A stretch of 64,000 nucleotides of DNA from Vagococcus fessus (GCF_003987565.1 NZ_NGJY01000004.1:62001-126000); one strand, 5' to 3'. Positions 32,085 through 41,137 are shown, counted from the stretch's first letter. Notes: generated by a model not told the origin, from the letters alone. Made by a program: numbers and translations.

Positions 32085-34259
32085 ATGAAAGAAAAATTAA
32101 CAGATAAATTTAAAACATTACAAAAAGAATATAGTTGGTTGAAATTGCCACAATTTTTAACACCCGAGACATTAAAAAATAAACATATGATGCCTAAAAA
32201 GTCACATATTCCGTTTAGGTTAAACTTTTTGTTCTTTATTGTGTTCGCTCTTTTTGTAACGTTACTAGCACAACTTGCTTACTTACAAATTGCGAACGGT
32301 GATTTTTTTAGAACAAAAATTGAATTAGATGAAAAAACAGTTGTAAAAGGAAATGCCCCTCGTGGTCAAATTTTTGATGAAAAAGGAGAGGTGTTAGTAG
32401 GCAATCAATCTAAGTCTGCAATTCTTTATACGAAACAAGAAGCTATGTCAACATCAAAAATGTTAGAAACCGCTCATAGAATAACAGACTTACTTGATAT
32501 ACCAGCTGAAGAATTAACAGATCGTGATAAAAAAGATTATTGGTTAGCTGATCAAGAAAATTTGAAATTAGCACAAAAACGACTGAAAAAAGAAGACTTA
32601 TCAGATGCAAAGGGTGAACCGTTGCCAAATAGTGTGATTTATCAAAATACGGTCGCTAAGGTTAAAGACTCAGAAATTGATTTTAGTGAAGAAGAATTAA
32701 AGACAGCTACAATATACAAAAAAATTAGTGGTGTTCTGGCTATGATGCCGGTCTACATTAAAAATAAAGATGTTACAACAGAAGAATTAGCCATTGCAGC
32801 TGAGCATTCAGCCGACATTCCAGGTCTTTCAACAGGAATGGATTGGTCGAGAGAATATCCAGCTGAAGATTCTATGAAGACTATCTTAGGGACAGTTTCT
32901 ACTGATAAATCAGGAGTTCCTGTCGAGCAAAGTGAAAAGTATTTAGGAAACGGCTATTCACGTAATGATCGTGTGGGGTTAAGTTATCTTGAAAAATATT
33001 ATGAACCTGTACTTAGAGGAACAAAACCTAGTACAGAAATAACTTATGAAGATAAAAAAGAAAAAACAAATCCTCATCAAAAAGTGTATGAGGGTGAAAA
33101 AGGTAAGAATTTAGTATTAACAATTGATGTTGAATTCCAAAAGCAAATTGAAAAGATTTTAGAATCAGGTTTCTCTATTTTAGAAAGTAACGGAAGAACA
33201 AAATACTCAGAGGGTATTTATGCTGTTGTTATGGAAAATAAAACAGGGGCTGTTAAGGCAATGGCCGGGATCGAAAGAGACCTTGAAACTGGTAAGAAGA
33301 AAAAAGATGCACTTGGAACGATTAATAAAGCCTTTACGCCGGGTTCCATTGTGAAGCCTGCGATGATTATGGGCGGCTATCGCAATAATATTATTTCTGG
33401 AAATGCTGTGTATTTAGATGAACCCATTCAACTGGATGGAGATAATGTGAAACAATCAGTCTTTACAGGCTATGAAGGTCCTCAAAAATTAAATGTCGTC
33501 GATGCTCTTAGAAAATCCTCTAACGTTTACATGATGAAGATTGTCTTTGATATGATGGGTGAGACCTACGAACCTAATATGATTTTAGGAGACCATATGG
33601 ATGTTTTTAATACTGTTAGACAAAACTTCCAAGATTTTGGTCTAGGTGCTCCAACAGGTATCGATATAGCGGGTGAAAGTTTTGGGTTATCTCCTAAAGA
33701 CTTCTATCACCCAGATGGTAGTATGGTTCAAGGGCGTATGGGGAACTTACTTGATTTGTCATATGGTAACTTTGATACTTATACACCGATGCAATTGGCC
33801 CAATATGTTAGTACGATTGCTAATGATGGCGTAAAATTAGCACCACACATTGTGTCTGGAATATACGGTAATGGTCCAGATGGAACTATTTCAGGGTTAG
33901 AAGAAAAAATTCAACCTAAAGTAATGGCGACGATAGGTGATAAAAAAGATTACAAATACATCAAACAAGGGATGTATGAGGTAGTGAATACCTATGATGG
34001 TACAGGTAATGACATGGGACCAACAAAGTACGAAGTGTCAGGTAAAACGGGTACTGCAGAAGTTCCTCGTGATAATCCTAAAGACCCATATAATCCAATT
34101 GAGTTATATAACAGTACGATGATTGCTTACACACCATCAAAAGATCCAGAAGTTTCTGTTGCAGTAGTTATTCCGCATATTACAGATGAAAGTGACAAAT
34201 TGAATACAGCTTTAACAACTCAAATTATCAATGCTTATACAGAATTTTACGATAAATAA
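32085..34259 (+). CDS. pbp2B: Class B penicillin-binding protein, PBP2B type
   Basis: A 724-residue transpeptidase. A basic cytoplasmic N-terminus and one membrane segment (about residues 46-70) precede the dimerisation domain (R-G-Q-I-F-D-E-K-G). Active-site motifs are complete: Ser421 in S-I-V-K, S478-S479-N480, and K654-T-G. It cross-links peptidoglycan, most likely at the division septum with FtsW in cocci. ATG 32085 (GGAAGGA nine bases upstream) was chosen over an in-frame TTG at 32067. Possible promoters upstream are weak. rpmG follows after 121 bases without a clear terminator. Confidence 0.92.
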   Translation: MKEKLTDKFKTLQKEYSWLKLPQFLTPETLKNKHMMPKKSHIPFRLNFLFFIVFALFVTLLAQLAYLQIANGDFFRTKIELDEKTVVKGNAPRGQIFDEKGEVLVGNQSKSAILYTKQEAMSTSKMLETAHRITDLLDIPAEELTDRDKKDYWLADQENLKLAQKRLKKEDLSDAKGEPLPNSVIYQNTVAKVKDSEIDFSEEELKTATIYKKISGVLAMMPVYIKNKDVTTEELAIAAEHSADIPGLSTGMDWSREYPAEDSMKTILGTVSTDKSGVPVEQSEKYLGNGYSRNDRVGLSYLEKYYEPVLRGTKPSTEITYEDKKEKTNPHQKVYEGEKGKNLVLTIDVEFQKQIEKILESGFSILESNGRTKYSEGIYAVVMENKTGAVKAMAGIERDLETGKKKKDALGTINKAFTPGSIVKPAMIMGGYRNNIISGNAVYLDEPIQLDGDNVKQSVFTGYEGPQKLNVVDALRKSSNVYMMKIVFDMMGETYEPNMILGDHMDVFNTVRQNFQDFGLGAPTGIDIAGESFGLSPKDFYHPDGSMVQGRMGNLLDLSYGNFDTYTPMQLAQYVSTIANDGVKLAPHIVSGIYGNGPDGTISGLEEKIQPKVMATIGDKKDYKYIKQGMYEVVNTYDGTGNDMGPTKYEVSGKTGTAEVPRDNPKDPYNPIELYNSTMIAYTPSKDPEVSVAVVIPHITDESDKLNTALTTQIINAYTEFYDK

Positions 34260-34380
34260 ATTTGTAAAGTACTTTTACTTAACAAATTTGCTCAAAAGGG
34301 TAGAAATTCATGATGAAAGATGATATTATAGTTCAAGTGAGGTTATATCACATATACTTATACTATTTGGAGGTCATATC

Positions 34381-34530
34381 ATGCGTGTTCATATCACTTT
34401 AGAATGTACAGAATGTAAAGAACGTAACTATTTATCTAACAAAAATAAACGTAACAACCCGGATCGTTTAGAAGTTAAAAAATATTGTCCGCGTGAGCGT
34501 AAAGTAACGCTTCACCGTGAAACAAAATAA
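34381..34530 (+). CDS. rpmG: Ribosomal protein L33
   Basis: A 49-residue L33 with the standard core [11 protein letters not shown] and C-terminus H-R-E-T-K. Of the four zinc ligands in C+ L33 proteins only three are present: Cys9, Cys12 and Cys36. The fourth position is Glu39. It may therefore bind zinc weakly or not at all. The ribosome site TTGGAGG lies 7-8 bases before the ATG. It is followed at once by a terminator. Confidence 0.95.
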   Translation: MRVHITLECTECKERNYLSNKNKRNNPDRLEVKKYCPRERKVTLHRETK

Positions 34531-34563
34531 CAACAGATAGCGCAAGCTACTGTTGTTTTTTTT
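34529..34563 (+). terminator. Terminator after rpmG
   Basis: Stem AACAACAG-A-TAGC / GCTA-C-TGTTGTT with a GCAA loop and a T8 run. Confidence 0.88.
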
Positions 34564-34617
34564 GTTTAAATTTCATAGAGTATGATACTATATAAGTACT
34601 GGAGTGAGGTGAAGATA

Positions 34618-35172
34618 GTGAAGGATAAAATGCGTAAACGAGGATTAGAACTCCTTAAAAATTTAAGAAATGATCCGAAGAAAAAAGTTGAGTTGGAGAG
34701 TAAGATTTTAAGTCAACTTTTTGAGACGAGAATATGGCAAGGAACAGAAGTGATAGCCATAACAATGAGTTTGCCTTTTGAATTTAATACAAAACCGATT
34801 ATTGAAGAAGCTTGGAAAACGGGAAAAAAATGTTATGTTCCCAAAGTTTTAGCTAATAATCAGATGACATTTATACAAATTACACCCGATACACGATATG
34901 AAAAAGGCGTATTTGGAATAAAAGAACCAATCGGTGATTCAATTTCGAGTTTTTCTAAAACAGCTTTAATGATTGTTCCAGGTCTAATATTTAATCGAGA
35001 AGGTTATAGAATAGGACAAGGTGGTGGTTATTATGATCGCTATCTATCAAATTATAAGGGAATAACAGCAAGTCTTGTTTTTCCACAGCAACTATCTGAT
35101 GATTGGACACCGGAAAAGTTTGATCAGCCAGTAGACTATATTATCACAACAGAAAAAGTAATTGAGGTGTAG
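34618..35172 (+). CDS. 5-formyltetrahydrofolate cyclo-ligase
   Basis: A 184-residue enzyme that converts 5-formyl-THF to methenyl-THF using ATP. The signature G-Q-G-G-G-Y-Y-D-R-Y-L is near residues 138-148, and K-x(3)-R-K-R is at the N-terminus where ATP binds. The GTG at 34618 has GAGGTGA upstream and gives normal family length. An ATG at 34582 would add 12 untypical residues. It overlaps the ribosome site of the rhomboid gene, so the two are coupled, as in several Firmicutes (yqgN-yqgP order in B. subtilis). Confidence 0.92.
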   Translation: MKDKMRKRGLELLKNLRNDPKKKVELESKILSQLFETRIWQGTEVIAITMSLPFEFNTKPIIEEAWKTGKKCYVPKVLANNQMTFIQITPDTRYEKGVFGIKEPIGDSISSFSKTALMIVPGLIFNREGYRIGQGGGYYDRYLSNYKGITASLVFPQQLSDDWTPEKFDQPVDYIITTEKVIEV

Positions 35173-35173
35173 A

Positions 35174-35920
35174 ATGGAACAAACAATAAAGAGAAAATTA
35201 AATCTACTTAAAGCACAACCTATAATAGTATGGTTATTTTTAGCTATTCAAGTACTTGTATTTCTAGCAATGACTTTTGAAGGATTTCGTAATGGGCTAG
35301 GGTTTAGCGGTTCTCAATCTTCTGAAATACTAGTTAAATACGGTGCATTAAATAAAAATTTAGTAATGTATTTTGGTGAGTATTGGCGTTTAGTAACACC
35401 GATGTTTGTTCATATAGGAGTTATGCATTTATTAGTGAACTCAGTGACTCTATATTTCTTAGGTAGTCAATTAGAAGGCTTAATTGGACATTGGCGCTTT
35501 GCAATTGTTTATTTATTGGCAGGATTTAGTGGAAATATTTTAAGTTTTGCGTTAAATACCCCTCAAGGTATCTCAGCTGGAGCTAGTACAGCTTTATTCG
35601 GATTATTTGGGTATTTTGTTGCTCTAGGAAGAGTATATCCTTATAATTCAGCGATTCGTTATATGGCTAAGCAGATGGGGACACTTATTTTTATTAACTT
35701 ACTCTTTAATTTATTTAGCACAACAATTGATATGTGGGGACATATTGGTGGTGTTATCGGAGGGTTCTTATTAGGTTTCATTGTATCTGTTCCTAAAATT
35801 AGAGGAACTGCTAATGGAGAAACAACAAGTGATATTCATCGTAAAATACGAGCAGGGATGGTCTATATTTTTATGATAGTGTTCTGTTTGTACTATGTTT
35901 ACCGCCAATATTTAGTATAG
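35174..35920 (+). CDS. Rhomboid family intramembrane serine protease (GluP/YqgP-like)
   Basis: A 248-residue polytopic protein with about six membrane segments. The catalytic dyad is visible as Ser in G-A-S-T-A-L-F-G (about residue 138) and His in W-G-H-I-G-G (about 192). It lacks the large cytosolic N-terminal domain and the C-terminal TPR of B. subtilis GluP. ATG 35174 is supported by GAGGTG inside the preceding gene's end. An in-frame TTG at 35162 is part of that site. Rhomboids cut membrane proteins within the bilayer; the substrate here is unknown. The yqgQ-glcK genes that usually follow are displaced by the antiporter gene. Confidence 0.92.
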   Translation: MEQTIKRKLNLLKAQPIIVWLFLAIQVLVFLAMTFEGFRNGLGFSGSQSSEILVKYGALNKNLVMYFGEYWRLVTPMFVHIGVMHLLVNSVTLYFLGSQLEGLIGHWRFAIVYLLAGFSGNILSFALNTPQGISAGASTALFGLFGYFVALGRVYPYNSAIRYMAKQMGTLIFINLLFNLFSTTIDMWGHIGGVIGGFLLGFIVSVPKIRGTANGETTSDIHRKIRAGMVYIFMIVFCLYYVYRQYLV

Positions 35921-35940
35921 AAAACTTATAATCGTTAACT

Positions 35941-35969
35941 TTGATATTAGAATAAATATGTGTCATAAT
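35941..35969 (+). promoter_or_regulatory. Promoter before the antiporter leader
   Basis: TTGATA (35941-35946), 17 bases, CATAAT (35964-35969). Transcription would start near 35976, just before the hairpin. Confidence 0.5.
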
Positions 35970-35982
35970 AGTATTATAAATT

Positions 35983-36068
35983 AAATAGACGGTTGGGCAG
36001 CTATGCTTTCAAGGTTTTTTCTTCAAAGGGCGGGAAGAAAATTTGAAAGTGGAGCTGTCTATTTTTTT
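35983..36068 (+). promoter_or_regulatory. Long structured leader / attenuator hairpin upstream of the Na+/H+ antiporter
   Basis: About 85 bases fold as one long imperfect hairpin. AAATAGAC (35983-35990) pairs with GTCTATTT, an eight-base GGTTGGGC bulge follows on the left side only, then AGCT/AGCT, CTTTCAA/TTGAAAG and TTTTCTTC/GAAGAAAA, with a loop around AAAGGGCGG. It ends in a T7 run at 36062-36068, 24 bases before the antiporter ATG and after its likely promoter. It therefore looks like a terminator within a leader (attenuator), or a small RNA gene. It does not match a riboswitch class I know. Confidence 0.55.
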
Positions 36069-36092
36069 GTCTAAATTGAAAGGAATGTTAGG

Positions 36093-37265
36093 ATGTTAGA
36101 AGAATTATTGATTGCTTTGATTGTTATTTTATTAGGAACTAAATTGGCTGGACACTTATGCCAGTTGATTAATGTACCTGCTGTTATAGGGGAATTATTA
36201 GTGGGGATTTTAGTAGGTCCTGCGGTATTACAATTAGTTCACCCATCAGATATGATTCATGTGTTTTCTCAGATTGGTGTTATATTATTGATGTTCTTAG
36301 CAGGTCTTGAAAGTGATCTAGATTTACTTAAAAAGTATTTAAAACCTTCAGTGTCTGTTGCGATAATGGGAATTCTTTTACCCCTAGTGTTGTGTGGTGT
36401 AGTAGGTTCGCTCTTTAACCTATCACTAATGAGTTCATTATTCTTAGGGATTGTATTTAGTGCAACCTCTGTTAGTATCTCTGTTCAAGTCTTACGTGAT
36501 TACCGTCGACTTGATTCACAGGAAGGTTCTGTTATTTTAGGAGCGGCTGTAGTAGATGATATTGTTGTTGTTTTACTAGTAAGTATTTTCTCAACAGTAT
36601 TAAATATGGAAGGTAACTTTAGTTTAAGTCCTGCTTTCTTTTGGGATTTATTAGGTAAAAAATTACTATTTTTCGTAGTGGTGTACTTGGTTGCTAAATT
36701 TGCTATTCAACCGATTTTAAAATTTAGTAAACGTATTATTGCAACAGAAGCAGAAACTGCTATTGCTCTTGTTCTATGTTTCGCATTTGCGGTAATGTCT
36801 GAAATGCTTGGTATGAGTGATGTTATTGGTGCTTTCTTTATGGGACTGATGTTATCTCGTCAACCAGCTAAAGAGCAGATTGAAAAACGCGTGGTTACAA
36901 TAGGATATGCATTATTCATCCCAGTATTCTTTGTATCTATTGGATTAGATATACAGTTCTCAGCATTTAAAGAGCATGGTCTCTTCATTTTAGTTTTATC
37001 AGTAGCAGCAATTGTTTCAAAACTTGTTGGAGGATACATTAGTGCTCGTACCTCTAAAATTGACCGCCATAAAGCTTGGATTGTTGGTGCGGGAATGGTA
37101 TCACGTGGAGAGATGGCACTGATTATTGTACAAATGGGTAAAACGTTAGGTTTAGTAACGGGAAGTATTTATTCTGCAATCGTAGTAGCGATTATTATTG
37201 CGACATTAGTGTCACCACTACTAATAAAATTCTTTGTAGAACGTGAACAAAAATTATCAGTTTAA
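36093..37265 (+). CDS. napA: Na+/H+ antiporter, CPA2 family (NapA-like)
   Basis: A 390-residue membrane protein with about 12-13 hydrophobic segments filling the sequence. The paired aspartates of CPA2 exchangers are in A-A-V-V-D-D-I-V-V-V (about residues 152-161). V-G-I-L-V-G-P-A-V-L near the start is also typical. Size and features match NapA of Enterococcus hirae, and there is no C-terminal RCK/TrkA domain as in KefB/C. It likely exports Na+ in exchange for protons. The ribosome site is AAAGGA, 8 bases upstream. It has its own promoter and structured leader. Confidence 0.88.
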   Translation: MLEELLIALIVILLGTKLAGHLCQLINVPAVIGELLVGILVGPAVLQLVHPSDMIHVFSQIGVILLMFLAGLESDLDLLKKYLKPSVSVAIMGILLPLVLCGVVGSLFNLSLMSSLFLGIVFSATSVSISVQVLRDYRRLDSQEGSVILGAAVVDDIVVVLLVSIFSTVLNMEGNFSLSPAFFWDLLGKKLLFFVVVYLVAKFAIQPILKFSKRIIATEAETAIALVLCFAFAVMSEMLGMSDVIGAFFMGLMLSRQPAKEQIEKRVVTIGYALFIPVFFVSIGLDIQFSAFKEHGLFILVLSVAAIVSKLVGGYISARTSKIDRHKAWIVGAGMVSRGEMALIIVQMGKTLGLVTGSIYSAIVVAIIIATLVSPLLIKFFVEREQKLSV

Positions 37266-37270
37266 AGAAA

Positions 37271-37296
37271 GGGCCTCTATTTTAGAGGTCTTTTTA
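37271..37296 (+). terminator. Terminator after the antiporter gene
   Basis: Stem GGCCTCT / AGAGGTC (one G-U pair) with an ATTTT loop, then TTTTT. Confidence 0.8.
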
Positions 37297-37333
37297 GTTA
37301 GGATAAATAAGTGAAAAGTATTTATAATTAAGG

Positions 37334-37363
37334 TTGGAAAAGTAGCTGTTATTTAGGTATAAT
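37334..37363 (+). promoter_or_regulatory. Promoter of the yqgQ-glcK operon
   Basis: TTGGAA (37334-37339), 18 bases, TATAAT (37358-37363), about 80 bases before yqgQ. Confidence 0.6.
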
Positions 37364-37443
37364 CACAAGGGATAGAAAAAGAAAAAATCACAGTAAAAAT
37401 GTGTGTTTTTTTATATTTAATGGTATTATAAAGGATGTGTACG

Positions 37444-37644
37444 ATGAGAACACTTTATGATGTTCAGCAATTATTAAAAGGGTTTGGATCAGTTATCTAT
37501 GTCGGAAAACGTCTATGGGATATCGAAGTAATGGGGATAGAATTAGACAGTTTATATAAAGCAGAGGTTATTGATTTAAAAACGTATCACGCTGCAAAAG
37601 TTGTCTTAATAAGAGAACATGAATTAGAACTTAAGAAGCAATAA
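37444..37644 (+). CDS. yqgQ: YqgQ family protein (DUF910)
   Basis: A 66-residue protein matching YqgQ: M-R-T-L-Y-D-V-Q-Q-L-L-K-G-F-G-x-x-I-Y-x-G-x-R-x-x-D-I-E-x-M, then a helical C-terminus. Structural work on homologues shows a small three-helix fold; function is unproven, with possible nucleic-acid binding. ATG 37444 has AAAGGATG upstream, and an in-frame GTG at 37435 lies inside that site. It precedes glcK by 20 bases, the conserved Firmicutes pairing. Confidence 0.9.
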   Translation: MRTLYDVQQLLKGFGSVIYVGKRLWDIEVMGIELDSLYKAEVIDLKTYHAAKVVLIREHELELKKQ

Positions 37645-37664
37645 CATTAAAGGAGGACGAGTTT

Positions 37665-38627
37665 GTGAGTCGTAAATTAATTGGTATTGATTTAGGAGGG
37701 ACAACTGCAAAGTTTGCCATCTTAACTGAGTTAGGAGAAATTCAACAAAAATGGAGCATCCCAACAAATATAGCAGAAGAAGGTAGTTTAATCGTTCCAG
37801 ATATTATTGAATCAATTAAACACCGTTTAGCTATGTATGATATGACAAAAGAAGATTTTATTGGAATTGGTATGGGAACACCTGGTACTGTAGACCGTGA
37901 AAATGGAACAGTTATTGGAGCATATAACCTTAATTGGAAAACACTCCAACCTGTGAAAGAGCAAATTGAAAGTGCTTTAGGGATTCCGTTTGCAATAGAT
38001 AATGATGCTAATGTAGCAGCATTAGGTGAAAGATGGCAAGGTGCTGGTGAAAACAGTTCTGATGTTACTTTTATTACGCTAGGTACAGGTGTTGGTGGCG
38101 GTATAATCGCTGAAGGTCATCTTTTACATGGTGCAGTTGGAGCAGCAGGTGAGATTGGGCATATTACAGTTGATCCAGAAGGCTTTGAGTGTACTTGTGG
38201 TAAAAAAGGCTGCCTAGAAACTGTTGCCAGTGCAACAGGTGTTGTAAAATTAGCACGTACGCTTTCTGAAGAATACTCTGGCGATTCTAAATTGAAATTT
38301 ATGATTGATGATGGTCAAGATGTTTCGAGTAAAGACGTCTTCGAATTAGCAGAATCAGGTGATGAATTTGCTTTAATCGTAGTCGATAAAGTATCATTCT
38401 ACTTAGGATTAGCATGTGGTAATATTGGAAATATGTTAAACCCTACAGATATTGTTATCGGTGGTGGCGTATCAGCAGCAGGGGAATTTTTACGTAGTCG
38501 AGTACAAGAGTATTTCAATCAATTTACATTCCCACAAGTTCATGAGAGTACGAGAGTTAAGTTAGCACAATTAGGTAATGAAGCAGGCGTTATTGGTGCC
38601 AGTTCATTAGCTTTAAAATTTAAATAG
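37665..38627 (+). CDS. glcK: Glucokinase, ROK family
   Basis: A 320-residue ROK kinase. The N-terminal phosphate loop is G-I-D-L-G-G-T-T-A-K-F (residues 7-17), with substrate motif E-I-G-H-I-T-V and a zinc-binding C-T-C-G-K-K-G-C-L-E (about residues 178-187). It phosphorylates glucose with ATP. The start is GTG with AAAGGAGGA 7 bases upstream. A rhodanese-like gene follows after 26 bases, as in enterococci. Confidence 0.95.
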   Translation: MSRKLIGIDLGGTTAKFAILTELGEIQQKWSIPTNIAEEGSLIVPDIIESIKHRLAMYDMTKEDFIGIGMGTPGTVDRENGTVIGAYNLNWKTLQPVKEQIESALGIPFAIDNDANVAALGERWQGAGENSSDVTFITLGTGVGGGIIAEGHLLHGAVGAAGEIGHITVDPEGFECTCGKKGCLETVASATGVVKLARTLSEEYSGDSKLKFMIDDGQDVSSKDVFELAESGDEFALIVVDKVSFYLGLACGNIGNMLNPTDIVIGGGVSAAGEFLRSRVQEYFNQFTFPQVHESTRVKLAQLGNEAGVIGASSLALKFK

Positions 38628-38653
38628 GGTAAGATAAGGAAGGAAGAATTAGA

Positions 38654-39049
38654 GTGAGATTTATCGTAGGATTAAATATTATATTAGCGGCTATTCTTTT
38701 AGGCGTAGCAATCAATTGGTTATACATGAAAATGATGGCAAAACGTTCAGCAACAGAGATTGATCAAGAAGAATTTAAAGAAAAAATGCGTAAAGCACAA
38801 ATTATTGATGTTCGTGAGAAAGATGCATTTGATGCCGGACATATTATGGGTGCACGTAATATTTCATATTCAACATTTAAACAATTACATGGTTCTTTAA
38901 GACATGATTTACCAATCTTTTTATACGACCAAAGAAAATCATTAAGCGTACGAGCAGCAAATATCTTACGTAAAAATGGTTATACAAATGTTTACATCTT
39001 AAAAGGCGGCTACAACGATTGGACAGGTAAAGTCAAACGTAGAAAATAA
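38654..39049 (+). CDS. Membrane-anchored rhodanese-like protein lacking the catalytic cysteine
   Basis: A 131-residue protein with one N-terminal membrane segment (residues 4-26) and a single rhodanese domain. The fold motifs I-I-D-V-R-E-K-D-A-F-D-A-G-H-I-M-G-A-R-N and Y-I-L-K-G-G-Y are clear. The active-site loop, which normally starts with Cys, reads L-Y-D-Q-R-K-S-L-S-V-R (about 90-100), with Asp92 in the cysteine position. Sulfur transfer is therefore unlikely, and a binding or scaffold role is possible. The start is GTG with AAGGAAGAA upstream. It is the last gene of the yqgQ-glcK unit. Confidence 0.88.
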   Translation: MRFIVGLNIILAAILLGVAINWLYMKMMAKRSATEIDQEEFKEKMRKAQIIDVREKDAFDAGHIMGARNISYSTFKQLHGSLRHDLPIFLYDQRKSLSVRAANILRKNGYTNVYILKGGYNDWTGKVKRRK

Positions 39050-39055
39050 ATAAAC

Positions 39056-39092
39056 TAAAAAGCTAACTCTAGTGATAGGGTTAGCTTTTTTT
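39056..39092 (+). terminator. Terminator of the yqgQ-glcK-rhodanese unit
   Basis: Stem AAAGCTAAC-T-CTA / TAG-G-GTTAGCTTT with a GTGA loop and a T7 run. Confidence 0.85.
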
Positions 39093-39095
39093 ATA

Positions 39096-39130
39096 TAAAA
39101 AAGAGCAAACACATAAGTGATTGCTCTTTC
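39096..39130 (-). terminator. Terminator of rpoY-rnjA
   Basis: On the minus strand GAAAGAGCAA / TTGCTCTTTT with a twelve-base loop and T6 run. Confidence 0.8.
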
Positions 39131-39134
39131 CAAA

Positions 39135-40811
39135 TTAATTATCTTGAGTTAAGACCATTGGCATAATCATAGGGTGACGCTCTGTTTTTTCGATTAAGAA
39201 TGGTTCTAGTGTTTTAGTAATCACGTCTCTAAGCATCGCTTCATTACAATTTGGATCTTGTAAGGCTTTATTAATAGCACGCGATAGGATACGTTGTGCT
39301 TGGTTAATAAGGCTACCAGATTCACGCATGTAGATAAAGCCACGTGACAAGATGTCTGGACCTGCTAAGATTTGTTTTTTCTTATAATCAACTGTCGTTA
39401 CAGCAAGGACAAGTCCTTCTTCTGAAAGAATACGACGATCTTTCAAGACGATGTTTCCGATATCACCAATACCATTACCGTCGACGTATACATCGCCAGC
39501 ATTGAAGTGACCAGCAACACGAGCACTATCAGATGTTAGTGCTAAGACATCTCCATTTTCAAGAATGAAACAATTATCTTTTTCAACGCCAGTATCTTGA
39601 GCAAGTTGTGTATGCATTTTAAGCATACGATACTCACCATGGACAGGCATGAAATATTTAGGTTTCATTAAGCTTAACATTAATTTTTGCTCTTCTTGAC
39701 CACCATGACCAGAAGTATGGATGTTATTAACTTTACCATGAATAACTTCTGCGCCAGCTTCAGATAAACGGTTGATAACACGATTAACACTAGTTGTATT
39801 TCCTGGAATAGGAGAACTAGAGAAGACAACAGTATCACCCGGTTGAATTGCAATTTGACGATGAGTTCCGTTGGCGATACGGCTTAGTGCAGCCATAGGT
39901 TCACCTTGAGAACCTGTACATAAAATTAACATTTCATTAGCAGGGATATTATTAATTTGTCTTGCATCAACAAATGTATCATCTGGTACGTTGATATAGC
40001 CTAATTTTTGACCATTAACGATGGCATTTTCCATACTACGACCAAAGACAGCGACTTTACGTCCTGTTTTAACAGCAGCCATAGCTGTTTGTTGCAGTCT
40101 AAAGATATTTGAGGCAAATGTAGCGAATATAATCCGTCCATCAATTTTTTCAAAAATCTGTTCGATCGATTTACCAATCGTTTTCTCTGATTTAGTAAAA
40201 CCAGGGACTTCAGCATTGGTACTATCAGATAGCATACATAAAACGCCTTCGCTACCAATTTTAGCCATTTTTTGTAAGTTTGGTGGCTCGCCAACTGGTG
40301 TAAAGTCGAATTTGAAATCTCCAGTACATACGATGTTACCAGATGGAGTTTTCACAACAATACCTAATGCATCAGGAATACTATGTGTTGTACGGAAGAA
40401 ACTAATGGTTGTTTTACGGAACTTAATAACAGTATCTTCATTGATTTCGTGAAGTTCAGCATCACGTAGTAAACCGTGTTCTTCTAATTTGTTTTTGATT
40501 AAAGCAAGAGCAAGTGGACCAGCGTAGATTGGTAGGTTTGCTTGTTTTAACAAGAAAGGGATCCCACCGATGTGATCTTCGTGGCCGTGAGTAATGACTA
40601 GTGCTTTTACTTTATTAAGATTTTGAACAATGTAACTGTAGTCTGGAATAACATAGTCAATCCCAAGTAAATCGTCTTCTGGAAACTTAATCCCAGCATC
40701 TACGATAATAATTTCATCTTGGAACTGAACCCCATATGTATTTTTACCAATTTCACCCAAACCACCAATGCCAAAGACACCAGTTTCATTGTTTTTTATA
40801 TTGGGTTTCAT
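39135..40811 (-). CDS. rnjA: Ribonuclease J1
   Basis: A 558-residue beta-CASP metallo-beta-lactamase nuclease. The zinc motif H-G-H-E-D-H-I-G-G is near residue 75. The beta-CASP region has D-S-T-N-A-E-V-P-G and H-T-S-G-H-G. It carries 5'-3' exo- and endonuclease activity for mRNA decay and rRNA maturation. The ATG is one base after the rpoY stop, so the two are translated together. This rpoY-rnjA pairing is conserved across Firmicutes. Confidence 0.96.
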   Translation of the reverse strand: MKPNIKNNETGVFGIGGLGEIGKNTYGVQFQDEIIIVDAGIKFPEDDLLGIDYVIPDYSYIVQNLNKVKALVITHGHEDHIGGIPFLLKQANLPIYAGPLALALIKNKLEEHGLLRDAELHEINEDTVIKFRKTTISFFRTTHSIPDALGIVVKTPSGNIVCTGDFKFDFTPVGEPPNLQKMAKIGSEGVLCMLSDSTNAEVPGFTKSEKTIGKSIEQIFEKIDGRIIFATFASNIFRLQQTAMAAVKTGRKVAVFGRSMENAIVNGQKLGYINVPDDTFVDARQINNIPANEMLILCTGSQGEPMAALSRIANGTHRQIAIQPGDTVVFSSSPIPGNTTSVNRVINRLSEAGAEVIHGKVNNIHTSGHGGQEEQKLMLSLMKPKYFMPVHGEYRMLKMHTQLAQDTGVEKDNCFILENGDVLALTSDSARVAGHFNAGDVYVDGNGIGDIGNIVLKDRRILSEEGLVLAVTTVDYKKKQILAGPDILSRGFIYMRESGSLINQAQRILSRAINKALQDPNCNEAMLRDVITKTLEPFLIEKTERHPMIMPMVLTQDN

Positions 40812-40812
40812 G

Positions 40813-41028
40813 TTACTTGAACTCCGTTAAAGTAAACTCAGCGTTTTCTTTTTCGTATTCTAAGTGATTTCCCTCAAGTAGTTGAACTAATTCAATGTTA
40901 TATGGGGTATTGTCTTCAACTAACATGCGCGCGCTAACTTCGCAATCAGCTTCAACGTAAAGTGATTGTGTTTGTTCTCTTTTTGGGTTTCTTACTTTTG
41001 TTTCTTGATAATAAACTTTAAAAATCAT
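40813..41028 (-). CDS. rpoY: RNA polymerase epsilon subunit RpoY (DUF1447)
   Basis: A 71-residue protein starting M-I-F-K-V-Y-Y-Q and matching the small epsilon subunit of Firmicutes RNA polymerase. The ATG at 41028 has AAAGGAG eight bases upstream. The frame is open nine codons further, but that would include the ribosome site. An extended -10 promoter (TG-T-TATAAT on the minus strand) lies at about 41114-41122. The gene leads the rpoY-rnjA pair. Confidence 0.93.
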   Translation of the reverse strand: MIFKVYYQETKVRNPKREQTQSLYVEADCEVSARMLVEDNTPYNIELVQLLEGNHLEYEKENAEFTLTEFK

Positions 41029-41113
41029 ATATTTTTCTCCTTTATGTACCCTCAAGGTACTCTTTTATTTTTTTAAACGACTTAAAAAATGTCGTAATAA
41101 TCGCATCCGATAT

Positions 41114-41122
41114 TATAACAAA
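41114..41122 (-). promoter_or_regulatory. Extended -10 promoter of rpoY-rnjA
   Basis: TG-T-TATAAT on the minus strand, about 90 bases before the rpoY ATG; no clear -35. Confidence 0.5.
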
Positions 41123-41137
41123 AATGACCACACTAAA

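Noticed and set aside
35983-36068. A fluoride, preQ1, Mn2+ or c-di-AMP riboswitch
   Set aside because: The conserved cores of these classes are not present in the leader.
40021-40452. A 143-codon open frame on the plus strand
   Set aside because: It lies fully inside rnjA on the other strand, has no ribosome site or family motif, and is explained by codon composition of the real gene.
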